Shown piece after piece: positions 47,801-59,800 of a stretch of 64,000 bases of DNA. Made by a program: the position numbers and the translations under genes. The notes under the pieces were generated by a model, which had not been told where the DNA came from, ran no database searches, and worked only from the letters and a program-made list of their open reading frames with translations. Location of the stretch: the NCBI GenBank assembly GCA_946621465.1, contig CAMOOO010000002.1, positions 62,001-126,000 of the forward strand, read 5' to 3'. Position 1 is the first letter of the stretch, and each line of letters starts with the position of its first letter. This DNA comes from an uncultured Clostridia bacterium (GTDB lineage Bacteria; Bacillota; Clostridia; Christensenellales; DTU072).

Positions 47801-50800
47801 TAATGGTGACCATACCGATATAGCCCAGTTTCTCCAGGCTGACCCTGCTTCCTTCCGTTCCGCTGCCGAGAGTGTATTTGCCGGCGACCGAAACGATACC
47901 GCCGACCGTTCCGGGAATATCTCTGGAAACGGACACGGGCGTGAAGTCCCAAACGCTATCCATTTTCGCCGTTTCGTTTTCGCCGTTTGTGTAAGCGACG
48001 GACAATTCGAAGTCGATGGTGGCGTAATCGGTGTTGGACGAAAGTTCGGTCATCTGCGGTTCGCCCGTCTTTTCGTCGTAGATGATAGCACCCTTCTCGT
48101 CTCTTTCTTCGGTCAATCCGTAGGCGCGATAAGTCAGTTTGATGGTGGAGCGTTTCTTGTCGCTCTCGTTGTTCTGATAATCGTTGCCGTAAGAAACGGT
48201 GAGCGTGGTGAATTCTTTTATGTTGCTACCGTCGTATCCGTAGTAGTAATTGGACACGCCGTACAACCTGTCTTTTTGTCCGTCGACAACCTGCATAAAG
48301 ACCTCGGGCGAGGTGCCTTTCGAGGAGTGCGCCAGATCGTAGTAGTATACCCAACGCAAATAGTCACCGCTGAAATATCCCAGTTTTTCCGGATATCTGT
48401 CGTAGTAGCTTTCGCCGTCAGCTTTGACTTTATCCAGTGCAAATCTCTCCATACCGGCAGCCGTACTCTTCGACAGGAGAGTGATCTTTTCGGCATAAGT
48501 GGAGTTCTTGACCAGGGTCAGATAATCGTTGGTGAATACGCCCGCGCCGGCAGGAGCGGTGACGATCGTCTTGACGGTCAGTCCGGTGGTCGGGTTGACC
48601 GATACGGTATACCAGGTATCGCCCGTTTCGGTGTAATAAACGTTACCGTTCGTGTAATCCATCCAGGCAGTGACCTTCGGCATGCTGTCGTCGATGAAGT
48701 ACCAGTACCCGTTGTCTACCTCGTCTCTGGGCGTATCGTCCTCGTGGAATTGCCACAGGGTCTCCGTTTCCAGATCAAACCACGTCGCATTGGCGTAGTA
48801 GCCTTTCTTGTCTACGTCGAAGACCATCGTGTTGTATCCGTCGACGTTGTATTCGCTGACGATGACGTTACCGGAGTTGACGACGGTCATGTATCTCTTC
48901 AGACTGTAATAATCGCTCTTCTCCAGCTCGATGAAGTAATTTTCGTCGATAACGCCGATATTCTGCGGCTTGCTGCTCTCGGTACCGTAGGTCTTCTTAT
49001 AGAATACCAGCGTGATACCGTTGTTGTCGTAAATGCAGTCGGAGGAAGTCGCTACCGATTTCGAAATCACCCTGCTCGGATAGAGTACGTAACTAAGTTC
49101 GGAACTTACTTTGAGGTAAAGGGAGTTCCTCTCCGCCTCGCTGGGATTGTTGACGGTGCTGAAGTAATACCATTCGTCTTCGTCGAAGTCTTTGTACCAA
49201 ACCCTTCCCGTCGCGTAATCTACCCAAATCGTTCTCGTCGCATTGGTGTCTTGCGTGAGGAAGACGTCCTCTTCCTTCACTTCGATATCATTGACCGAAC
49301 CGGTGATGGTATAGGTGAGTTCCCACGTAAGATCGTTAAAGATGTAGGTCGTTTTACGCAGAACCTCTTTGGACTCGTTGATAGTTTCGTGTTGATATAC
49401 GAACATATCCGGCAGGCTGTTCAAAAGGTCCTGCATATTGTTCGCATAAACGACGTAGTAGCTTCCGCCGCCGGCAAAGGAACAGGTCTCTACCATCATC
49501 GCCTCTCCGTAGCTACCGGATGCAATGATATACAGATACCCGTCACCCAGCGGATCGGCAAGCGAATTGAGCGTCATGTATTTGGCGGAATACTCGCTAC
49601 TGGGTACGTAGGTATCCGTCACGACCTTCCTATAGAACTTCAGCTTGGTGCCGTTCTTCTCGTAAATACACTTCACGCTGGCAGGATTGCTACTGTCACC
49701 CTGTTCTCTCTCCGGATAAGCAACGTAGGTGTTCGACGTAGAGAGTTTCAGATACAATCCGGTCATCTCCGACTCGCTCACCTGGGTCTTTTCTTTGTAG
49801 TAAGCCAATCTGTTATAGAGGGAGACTCTCTGTTCGTTGGTGAATTGCGAAACGAGGTTTGCCGCGCAATAGGTGCTGAACGATCCTGCGATGATATCCA
49901 GTTTCGCTATCTTCTCCAAAATAGGCGCTTTGCTGAGATCGGTAGTGATTTCTACCGGGTCGCAAAGAATCTGGATTTCGGCAAAGATGGTATTGCCTAC
50001 GTATCCGCGCAGGTAAACTTTGTCGCTCTCCGAAATACCGTTCGGGGTCAACTTAATCGCCGCCGTATCCCAAGAAATGTCGATACCTTCCGTCGCCGTG
50101 CTTCTGCCGTTGGTAAAGTATCCGTATACACGGGTGGGCAGAATGGGCGAGGGATCTTTCGAGAGGATATCTCTGCTCGGATCGTCGTTGCTACGTCCGG
50201 TATTGGCATCGTATCCGTCGGACGCCCACGTTCCGCCGTAGACGGTGAAGTCCGTCGTGTCATAGGGATCGTGGAATACGATCTTGGTCGGCGCTTTGAA
50301 TTCGTAGATCTCCCAAGAGGAGTTCATGTCGCCGTAGACGTAGTACAGTCCGTCGGTAGAAGACACCGTGAGGACGTTTTCGATGTTGGGCATGACCGAG
50401 CCCTTTCTCGACGAGCCGCTGACCACTCTCAGATCCAGTCCGGTGTTGACCAGTTCCAGTTCCTGATAGACGTCGTCCTTTATGTTGCGCGTCTTATTGC
50501 TGGTATAGAACACGTAATCGTGTGTGACCGTCTCTTTACCGTCCTCGTGAATCACTAACGTGTAGTATTGATATTTCGGGTTGATACCATCCAAAGAAGA
50601 ATTGGATACCGATTGATCTCTGTCGCGGTAGAGAATATATTTATCCTCTTCTTTATCCGATACAATGGTCGGGTCGTAAATGTATTTACTCTGTTTGGCG
50701 TAGTCGTCCAACGGGTCAAAGACGGATTGTTTAGTATAATCGGGGATGATCTCCTGTACTGCGTTGACACCGTCTTTAATCCAGTTGCCGATCGTCTTGG

Positions 50801-53800
50801 CCTTATCAAACCAGTTTCCGCTCAGTCCGCCGCTGAAGTCTTTGACTACGTCGTAAATTTCACCCGAACTGTCTTTAATCGTTACTTTGTAGTAAACGTA
50901 ATCCTTTTCGTTGACGATTCTGCTACCATTCTTGTACTCCTCATACGCATAATAGTTGTATTCGGTGTTGATGTTGCCATACGCCGATACCGACGTGTAG
51001 TTTTCATACCCCGTCTTACTGGTCTTAGCCGACTGTTTACGAACGGCATAGTCCGAACGGGTAAAGTCGCTACCCAAGGACGTGGGTTCTACCGATTTTT
51101 CTTTGTCCGTATAAAGCACGTATTTATCGCCGTACGCGTCGTAGAAGAACACTCTGTCGTAGAGGACCTTTTCGCCCAATTCGTTGTAGTAGTAGGTATC
51201 TACGATAGCGTAGGATTGGTTGTTGTTGGAGCCGATCCAGTCTTCCATAAACTGCGCGTTGGTGGTGAATTCTTTTCCTTTTCTTGCCGCGGAATCGGCG
51301 TTGGTGTACAATTCGTATTCTTTGCTTCCGCCGGTGAGCGTCGAGGCGCTGACAAGCTGATTGGAGGCGGTATAGAACTCGCTCAGGTAGCTTACGTTCT
51401 CCCCTTCCTTAACGATGTGCATTGTCCGCATATCAACGGCTTTGATTTCGTAGTTTGCGGAAGAATCGGTTTTGTAGGTGTAGATCTTACCCGTTTCTTT
51501 CTGGGTATTGGATTCGGTCACGTAGTAGTACCTGAAGTCGTCTCCGCTGTCGTTTTTCTCATAGACGCTGGTATCGGAACCTCTGTTGTTGTAACGAACG
51601 TACTGTTGCGTGCTGGCGTTTCTGAGATAGAGATCGGGTTTTTCCGATTCGGTAACGCTACCTTCTTTCTCGGTGTACGTCGTTTCCGTATAGGTGGTTA
51701 TTTCCGCCTCGAAGAAGTCGCCGACTCTGCCGTTGTATTCCCAGAAGTTATAGTGCCAGTTCGTATTGTTTGTGGTCTGTCTGGCCGACGCCGTACTGGA
51801 GTCTTCCAGGTTCTCCTCGCCGACCTTCTTCGTTTCGGCGTCTTTGGAGAAGCTGGCGCCGTTGAGCATGAGCAGGATGTTATCGAGATAAGCATCCGGG
51901 TTGCTGGCGTCGAGGGTGACCTTTACGTAGGCGCTTCTGTCGAAGGTCTTGGTCTCCTGATACATGGTGTATACGCCCTTGCTCGTGACAACGGAATCGT
52001 AGGTCTTGGTAATACTATTCCCCATAAACAGGTTGGACAGCGAATCGGTCTTTTCACCCGACGGAGATTTATATTTGTACTGCGCCGAAGACAACGGGCT
52101 GCCCGACATATCGTAGGTATCGAATATGTTGTAAGAAGTATAGATGGGCAGTGCCGCCGAGAACACGGCAGCCAGATCCATAAGCAGGTTGCCCAGTTCT
52201 ACGCCGAGGGTCTCCAAAAGTCCGCCTACGTAGGGGATCTTGCTCCAAGTGTGCGGCGAAGAAATGGTAAAGGCGATAACGTCCATAAGTCCGATCTGTT
52301 CGTAGTCGATCTCGGAGTCGTCAACGAAGAGTCCGACGACTTTGCTGAGGAATCCGCCGAATCCGCTATCGCCGAGGGTGAGCTGATGCAGCTTAGCAAA
52401 GTCTTCTAAGACGTACTTCAAAATAAAGTGTACCAATCCCGCGCTCATCTTTGCGGCGGCGCTGGCGACTGCCTGATAGTAGGCGCCGGCTTCTTGATAG
52501 ATAGGATCGAAGATGGCAAAGTCAGACTCGTTGTACCTGCCGAGGTAAGCGTCTTTCTTGGCGCCGAGAATGTCTTTTACGCTATCGTTATTCAGTAATT
52601 CACTTTCCGTTGCGTACTCTTCTCGGTAGTCGTCCTCATCCATGTAGTCGCCCAGGCTTATATCCTGCGGCGTAATCTTGGCGTCGGAAGCGACGCTGGT
52701 GATACCCAGCATTCCGTAAAGCGCGCCCAAAACGCCGAAGAGGATGCCGTTTAATTGGGTGGAGTCGAGCCACAGTTCGATGTAGGTGTAGTTGTTGTAC
52801 ATCTCGTATCCGCCCGTCTCGTGATCCAGTTCGTAATCGTTGTAGTCGGAGTCGTAGGCGGAAGTGTTATCAAGAATGTCCGAACCCAAACGGAGACGAA
52901 CGCCTTGGATAATAAAGCTGGAATCCTTCTTGCCGAAGTTATCCGACCAGTGTTCCGGTCTCTTGACCAATTCGACGGAGAGATTGATATAGCTGTAATC
53001 GGTATAGGTATATCCGCTGATACCGTCGCTCAGATAGTAGCACTTGTTGGCGCTTCTGCTGTACCCGTCGGTATAAGTGAACACACCGTTTGCACCCTCT
53101 CCCGGTGTGATTTCAACGTTGACGTTCTGATAGAGAGAGGAACGAATCTTGAACCGATAATCAAGACCAAGCAGCATGTTGGCGTTGGAGAAGCTGAATT
53201 CGCCGTCTTTGTCGACGTTGGTGCTGAAGTCGTCCGCTTCCAGATCGTAGAAGTCGGCAACGCCGATGGTCTTCCAATCGCCGTTAAAGTTATAGGCATA
53301 CGGAGAGGCGTCGTTCGTCAGGCTCGACAAAGCGGTGGTGACACCGTCCGACTGCGTTGAAGCATCGGCGTTGAGCGTAGAGGCGTTATCGCCGTTGCGG
53401 TGCGCAACCCAAATCTGATAGCTGTCGACGTCCGGAACTACTTTTTGATAATAATCTTTGCTGGCACTGAAGGTGCTGTCACCCGTCGCTACGTAGCTGT
53501 GCGTGCCTTCTCTGTATTCGTAGTACTCGCCCTTAATCGCCGTGTTGGGGGTGACTTCTGCTTTTTCATAGGTGTAGATGTTACCTATAACGGTGACCGT
53601 TCTCGTTCCCGCGCGAGATACCAGAACGTATACGTTAATGGTCTGTTTATTGGCATTGCCGGGAGTGCAAATCGCTCGGATAGCGGCATCAAGATCGGAG
53701 GAATTGACGTAATACCTATATTGTCCGTCGCCCAGGTCTGCGAGGAAGCCACCTTGACCTACCGCTTCTTTCAGTTGATACCCTTCGGTATTGATTCCGA

Positions 53801-56800
53801 AATTATGATAGGTTTCGGAAGCGGCAGTGTATCTCGAACGCAATCCGGCGTACTCGTTGATGACCATTCTGAATCCGCCGAGGTTGCTGTTGACAGTGCT
53901 GCTGACGGCAGACTGCTCGCCTCTGTTATAAATGACCTTTATTCCGGCGAGCGGCACGGCTTTGGAATTGATGAAGTTTGCATTCTTCGTGATATCCGCC
54001 GCGCTGTTCGAGGTACCGTATTGATCGGAGTTGAGAACGACGTGACCGTTGACCGTTATCTCTACGTTGTTGCCTTCGGTGCAGTCCTGAATGACCGCGT
54101 CGTACGAAAGGGCGGTATTGCCCTCTTTAGGCATAATGAGAATATTATCCTGGGTGTAGGAGCTGTATCCGTCTTTGGAGACGCTGAGCATACCTTTATC
54201 GCTGGTGAGATAGAAGTAGTTATTCCCCAGGTATTGATATTCTTTCCCTTCATAGGTGAAGGTGAAGTCTCTTTCCGTGGTAAACTGCCCGTCGTAGACG
54301 CTGCCGTCGTCGTAGTAGCCGAGGTAGGCGGCGCGAGGATCGATGGTATCCTTCGATTCGTAATCGGACAGTGCGTTCAACGCTTTAGCTCTATCCGTTC
54401 CTCCGCCGTAATCGCTGTAGGGCAGGATCTTGTTGTTGACCAGTCCCATTCCGGAAGACTCGGCGGCATGAATGTCGTTGATGTGATCGAGGAGTTCTTT
54501 ACTCATCTTGCCGAGCAAGTTGCTTCCGCGATCGGACGTTTCGGTAATGGCGATCTCAAGGAAGTTGAAGTTACCGTCTTTATCCGAAGTGGTGGTATAG
54601 GTCTTTCCGGTGCCGGACGTATAAGTTACGGTCGCGCCGCTAACGGGGGCGCCGTCGGTATCGTGAACGGTACCGTACATCCTGCCGTATACGCCCATTT
54701 CTTTATCCAGTTCATAGGCAGCCATACCGTCGGGGAAGAGTACGACCGGCAAGGTCATACCGTTGCTCTCGAAGGTCGGGATATCTCCGCTGAATTTGCT
54801 TCCGATGAGGGCGGTGCCGAGCATCTTGCCGCCCAAAATGGACGCCATGTCGATGGTGATGCCCAGTATAGAAAGGGACATCTCGCAGGTCGCAGAAATC
54901 ATCATCATGTGATGTTCGATATGCGCCTCGACGTCGCCCTTTCCGTTCTTATACGACGGCGCTATCAATATAGCGTCTATGATGTTGTTCGTCGTTTTCC
55001 GTACGGTCAGGCTGGCGCGGGAGTATTTGTTCCTGGTCAGTTTGGGGAAGTTCTCGTACTCGAAGTTGACTTCGTTCACGACGTCTTTTATCGCGCCGTA
55101 GATACTCTGAATGGTGTCAATGGCGTCGAAGATGCCCGACGGGTTCCAGGTGAACAACTTAACGACCGTCTTTATAAGTTTAACGGCGGCAATGACGATG
55201 GAAATGACCTTGATAAGGGTATTGAACGCTTCTGCGTCTTTTCCGGTATAACCGGCGTCGTCATCTGCGTAGGTGTTCGGTCCGGTTGCCGTGCTGACGT
55301 GCGGATACCATACGTACAGATCCTTTCTGTTCCAGTAATCGGTACGGCTCTCGAGGGTGATATTGAGTCCGTCCGTCCAGATGGAGTCGAAGACGCTGTT
55401 AAGGATATCGCTCATGCTGGTGTTCAGACCGTTGCCGTTGAGGAATAAGCCGTTAAATCCACCGAACTCTCCGAGGTTGGTCGGGATCAGCTCCTTCAAC
55501 GCAGCCGCCATCTCCTTATCGCGCCCACCGGCAGCTTCTCCCACGCCGATATTGAATTCGAGGTGGAGTCCGCCCTCCGGTACGCTGAGGATGATACGAT
55601 TGCTCTCATCCAGTTTAAAGTTGATACTGATATTATTAAAGTTGTTCGAGGAGATAACGATACTGTTGATATCGGGCAGATCAATGCCGAGGAAATCACC
55701 CAGTCCGTCGATCTGCGGAACGAGCGCGATAGAATCGTTATACAGTAGCACGCTGAATAACGCCGATTTTTGACTGCTGTCGGTCAACGTGTCGTTGCTG
55801 TCCAATCCGACGATAAGGCGGATCTCCGACATCACTTCGTCATAGGTGCTTTGCGTCATCGTAGACGGGTATTCTTTGGCTATCTCGTCCAGTTTTTCTT
55901 CGATCTCTCTGGCGAGTTGCTCTTTCTGATCCGTCCCGAGTTCTTCGTACTGACCTTTGCGCGCGTTTCTTCTATAAATAGTCTTCAGCTCTTCCAGTTC
56001 TTTATTCATGGCGTTTGCTTCGACCGAAGAAGAGGCTTTGGTCACTTTGCCGGTAGAACCTTCCAGATTGAGTTTAAGGATATCAAGGACCATGCTTTGA
56101 GCATCCAATCCTTTTTCTCCCAGCGTAAGGGTGCCGCCGAGCAGTCCACTAAGGACGGAACCGATATCCACGCCGTTTGCAACCGCCTGGATAAGTCCGA
56201 GAGTGCCGGCATCGAGATAAACGCCGCCTTCGACGTAGTAAATGCCGAGGAGCAGTTCGTCCATGTAGTTAATGTTGATAACAAGGAGCGATTTACTGAG
56301 ATCGGTCAGATCCAACGCAACGTCCAGAGTTATGGAGAACTTCATGTAGGAGTCCTGACATTGCAAGTCGATAGAACCTTCTTCCATGCCGACCAAATTC
56401 TCCAGCGTCGCCTCGACCTGTTCGATAACCACCGATTTGTCGCCGTTATCGTCAACGGTATTGATGACGGCATCCAGCTCCAGAGAGAGATAGAGGTTCT
56501 TAAGGTCGTCGATCTTCGTAAAGCCGGTCTTTGTTCCGACGCCGTGTGAAAGTTGTTCCGTATAATCGGAAGAAGACATCTTCGTCCGCGGAATCATGAA
56601 CGTATAGCTCCTCTTGAAGCTGTAATTGATAGAGAAGTGTTTATGTTCGTCAACAACGATACGGATACCGGACAGAGCCTCTTTATCTTCCGGAAGCTCT
56701 TCATTCGTCTTTTTGTATCCGATCTCCAAGCTGGCGATATCGGGGAGCATATCCGGGACTTCCATAATATAGTCGAGTAGCAGGTACAGTAATGATCCCG

Positions 56801-59800
56801 TCATGGCGACGTTGAATACGTCGGTATCGTACAGGACGAACAACATATTCGTGGTAAAGTCCGCATCTTTAATGGTATTGTATTCGTGCGCCGCTTCGGC
56901 GTCCTCGCCTATCTCGTTCCCCGTATGTCCGGAGGCGTTTTCGGCAACCGTAGTCGTATCTTCTTCGGCGACCAGTCCGTTTAAGAGGGTCGAGAGCATA
57001 TCTTTCAGATAGGAACCGAGGTTAATGTTGGTCAGATAGACCGCCGGGTACCCCAGTCCGCTCAAATCGAGATAAATAGTACCGTCGTAGTATTTTCCGA
57101 CGAACGTTATGCCCAAAATGGTATTGCCGCTCTTGCTCTTTATGAGTAGTTCCAGTCCGATTTGCGAAATATCCTTGAAGTCGACCTGCGTACGCAGTAC
57201 GAAATCGAGTTCTTGATTAAGGCTCTTTTCGTTGCTCTGCAATTGCAGATTCAGACCGTTAACCAAACTGGTGGTGATGCTGGACAAGTCGATGAGGGTG
57301 TTGAAGTCATCGTTGATCTTCAGACTGCTGTTCAGCTCTCCGATCCAGATATATTCGGAAATATTGGTATATTTGCTGAATTTCGCCTCCAACGATTGGT
57401 TGTTCCCGAGGAAGTCTATAGCGTCGCCGATATGGATATCCACACCGCCGATCGCCGCCGAGTAAGCGACTTTGCTATCGGTAACGATGTTGTCATCCTC
57501 GTCCTTTAACGCCGTATCCAGCGGCAATTTCAACATCAACGTATTGTTGACGAAGTCGATATCGAGCGAAATGTTACCGATCTCCTCGAACGTCCAGCTC
57601 TCATCGAGGAGCTGAATGAGGGTGTTGATCATAGCCGAGCTCATACGGATACCCAACGTTTTCTCACTGAGGGTAACGCTCTCCAGCACTCTGCCCCAGT
57701 CGATCTGAGAAAGTTCCAACGCGCTGTCCGATCCGGTTACGCCGCTGGCGTTGAGGTTATTCAGTACGTATTCCTGATACTCGTTGGCAACGTTGCTGTC
57801 GAACATCTCCAGGAAGATGTAAATAAGGTTGCTTCCCAAGAAGTTATACAGCGTTGTGCCGTCCGCTTTGTATTTTTCGTCGGTGTTGACCTCACCCATA
57901 TCGAAGTAGAATACCGGGTTGAAGATGGGCGTGGCCATTTCGCTGTTCAATATTCCGCTCATTTCGTAAATATTGAAGATATTGGTACCGCTACTGTTAT
58001 ATCCGCTGAGTCGTACGTCGAAGAAGACGTCGGTGATATCGATATCGACGCTCAGCACCAAGCGGATATTGCCCGATGCGTTCTCCATCATCTTCATGTA
58101 GAAGAACGCTTCCATACCTTCGGCCCCCAACGTATCGAACAATCTACTCCAGTCGATAACCGTTCTGATAACGTCGCTGGAAAGGTTCATTTCCACGTTG
58201 ACCTGCAATCTGGTTCCGGCGATATCGGTTATCATTTGCGAAATGCCGTAGTCCTCGGGGACGTTGCCGTTCAGGTAGTCTTCCAGCGAGAACGCGGAGT
58301 GGTAATACTTGCTGAAGAATCCTTCGTCCTCTTTTATTTTGAGTTCGTCTAAGAAATCATTATAGAAGTACTCCGGATCAATGGAGAATTGCGTATTGTT
58401 CAACAGACCGAATTTGATATCGTATCCGAGGTTATCCTGTTTGATACTGCCGTCGGAGTTCTTTTCATTATCGTAGATATGCAGTAGCACGCCGAAGTCG
58501 TCGCCGTATTCTAATTTGATTTCGCCCTGCGTAAATACCAGGTTAATGAGGTCGATCATCGCGTCGGACGTTCTGAATTCTTCCAGTAAGATACCGAGGA
58601 CTTCTACCAGGATATCGACGGTGAGGATGAGGCTTGCTTCGGAACTGCTCACACGGACCAGTGCCTGCAACATATCGGAGGTGTTGCCCGATGCGGCGGC
58701 GTTCGCCAGTTGCGCGAACGGATTGACCTCGTTCTCGCTGTTATAGGCTTTGATGACCCGTTTAAGTAATGCCGCGTTGGAGCTGTCCGAATCCGTCATG
58801 CCCAGCATGGACATCACGAAGGAAACGGTATTGAAATCCAAAGCGATACTGATGTTGGTATCGAACAATTCTAAGGAGAGGTAAATCTTGCCCTCTCTGA
58901 TATAGACGGAGATGAGGGTCTGTTCAAAACGGGTAGCCGCGCCGGTAGCGTCGTATTTCATCAGAGAATACCGCATCGTCAGTTCGGCGTTCAAGGCGTT
59001 TTTGATCTTGTTTTCATCACCGCTGAGTACGGCGCCCATATCCAGAGCGATACGCGCGTTGATCGCGCCGCCCAAGATGGTATCGGTCAAGAACTGCAGA
59101 TAGATCTCAGAAATATTGAGGTCGCTGAGGATCAGGTTGACCATGTTAACCAGGTTGGTTCTACCCTCTTTCTCTCCGAACATAAGGAATCCGCCGAAGC
59201 TGAAATACAGTTTCAATTCGTCGAATTCGGTATATATCGCCTTATCCGATTCGGAAAGGAAGTCGGGAACGTCACGGGTGATCTTGCCGTTAGCGTCTTC
59301 GTAGAAACGCACGATAGCGGCGGACAACGTGGTATTCGAGCCGCTGAGTGCCACCCCGAGATTGATCTCGCCGATGTGCTTAGCACTGATGCGGGACTGG
59401 TACATATCAATGTGCATCGTCTCGGAAATGACTTTGCTGTCCATCATAAGGGAGTTGACTTCTTTTTGCGCGTTGTCGCGGAGCAAGGTTACGTACTCGG
59501 TCAGGATCAGACTTTCGTCGGTAAAGGAGAGCTTCTCGAACAGTTCCTCTATCTCGGAATCGGTGCTTTGGTCGTTGATCTGAGAAACCAGATTGACGAC
59601 TTCCAACTTGGTCGCAACAATGGGATACTGCGACGCGTACTGTCCGAAGTACGGTCTGCCGGCAGCCGTAAAGGCGGTATTTGCTTCCGAAGTAGCGGTC
59701 AGATAGGTCGCGTTGCCGAACGGATCGTATGCGGTGACGCGTTTCAGTAGATAATAGGTTTTGAGATTGCTGAAGGTACCCGTTTCCACGGTATATACGC

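Noticed and set aside
47619..50558. 979-codon open frame on the plus strand
   Set aside because: It is antisense to the giant gene, follows its codon periodicity, has no ribosome-binding site or recognisable domain, and reads as low-complexity Val/Arg/Asp-rich protein. It exists because the real gene rarely uses TTA, CTA and TCA codons.
42900..51632. CRISPR array or DNA tandem repeats suggested by recurring protein motifs
   Set aside because: The similarity is at protein level only, spaced irregularly and diverged in DNA; no short direct DNA repeats with spacers were seen.
53400..55448. 682-codon plus-strand frame, with similar ones at 50568-52409 and 42153-43697
   Set aside because: Same cause: antisense shadows of the giant gene without start signals.
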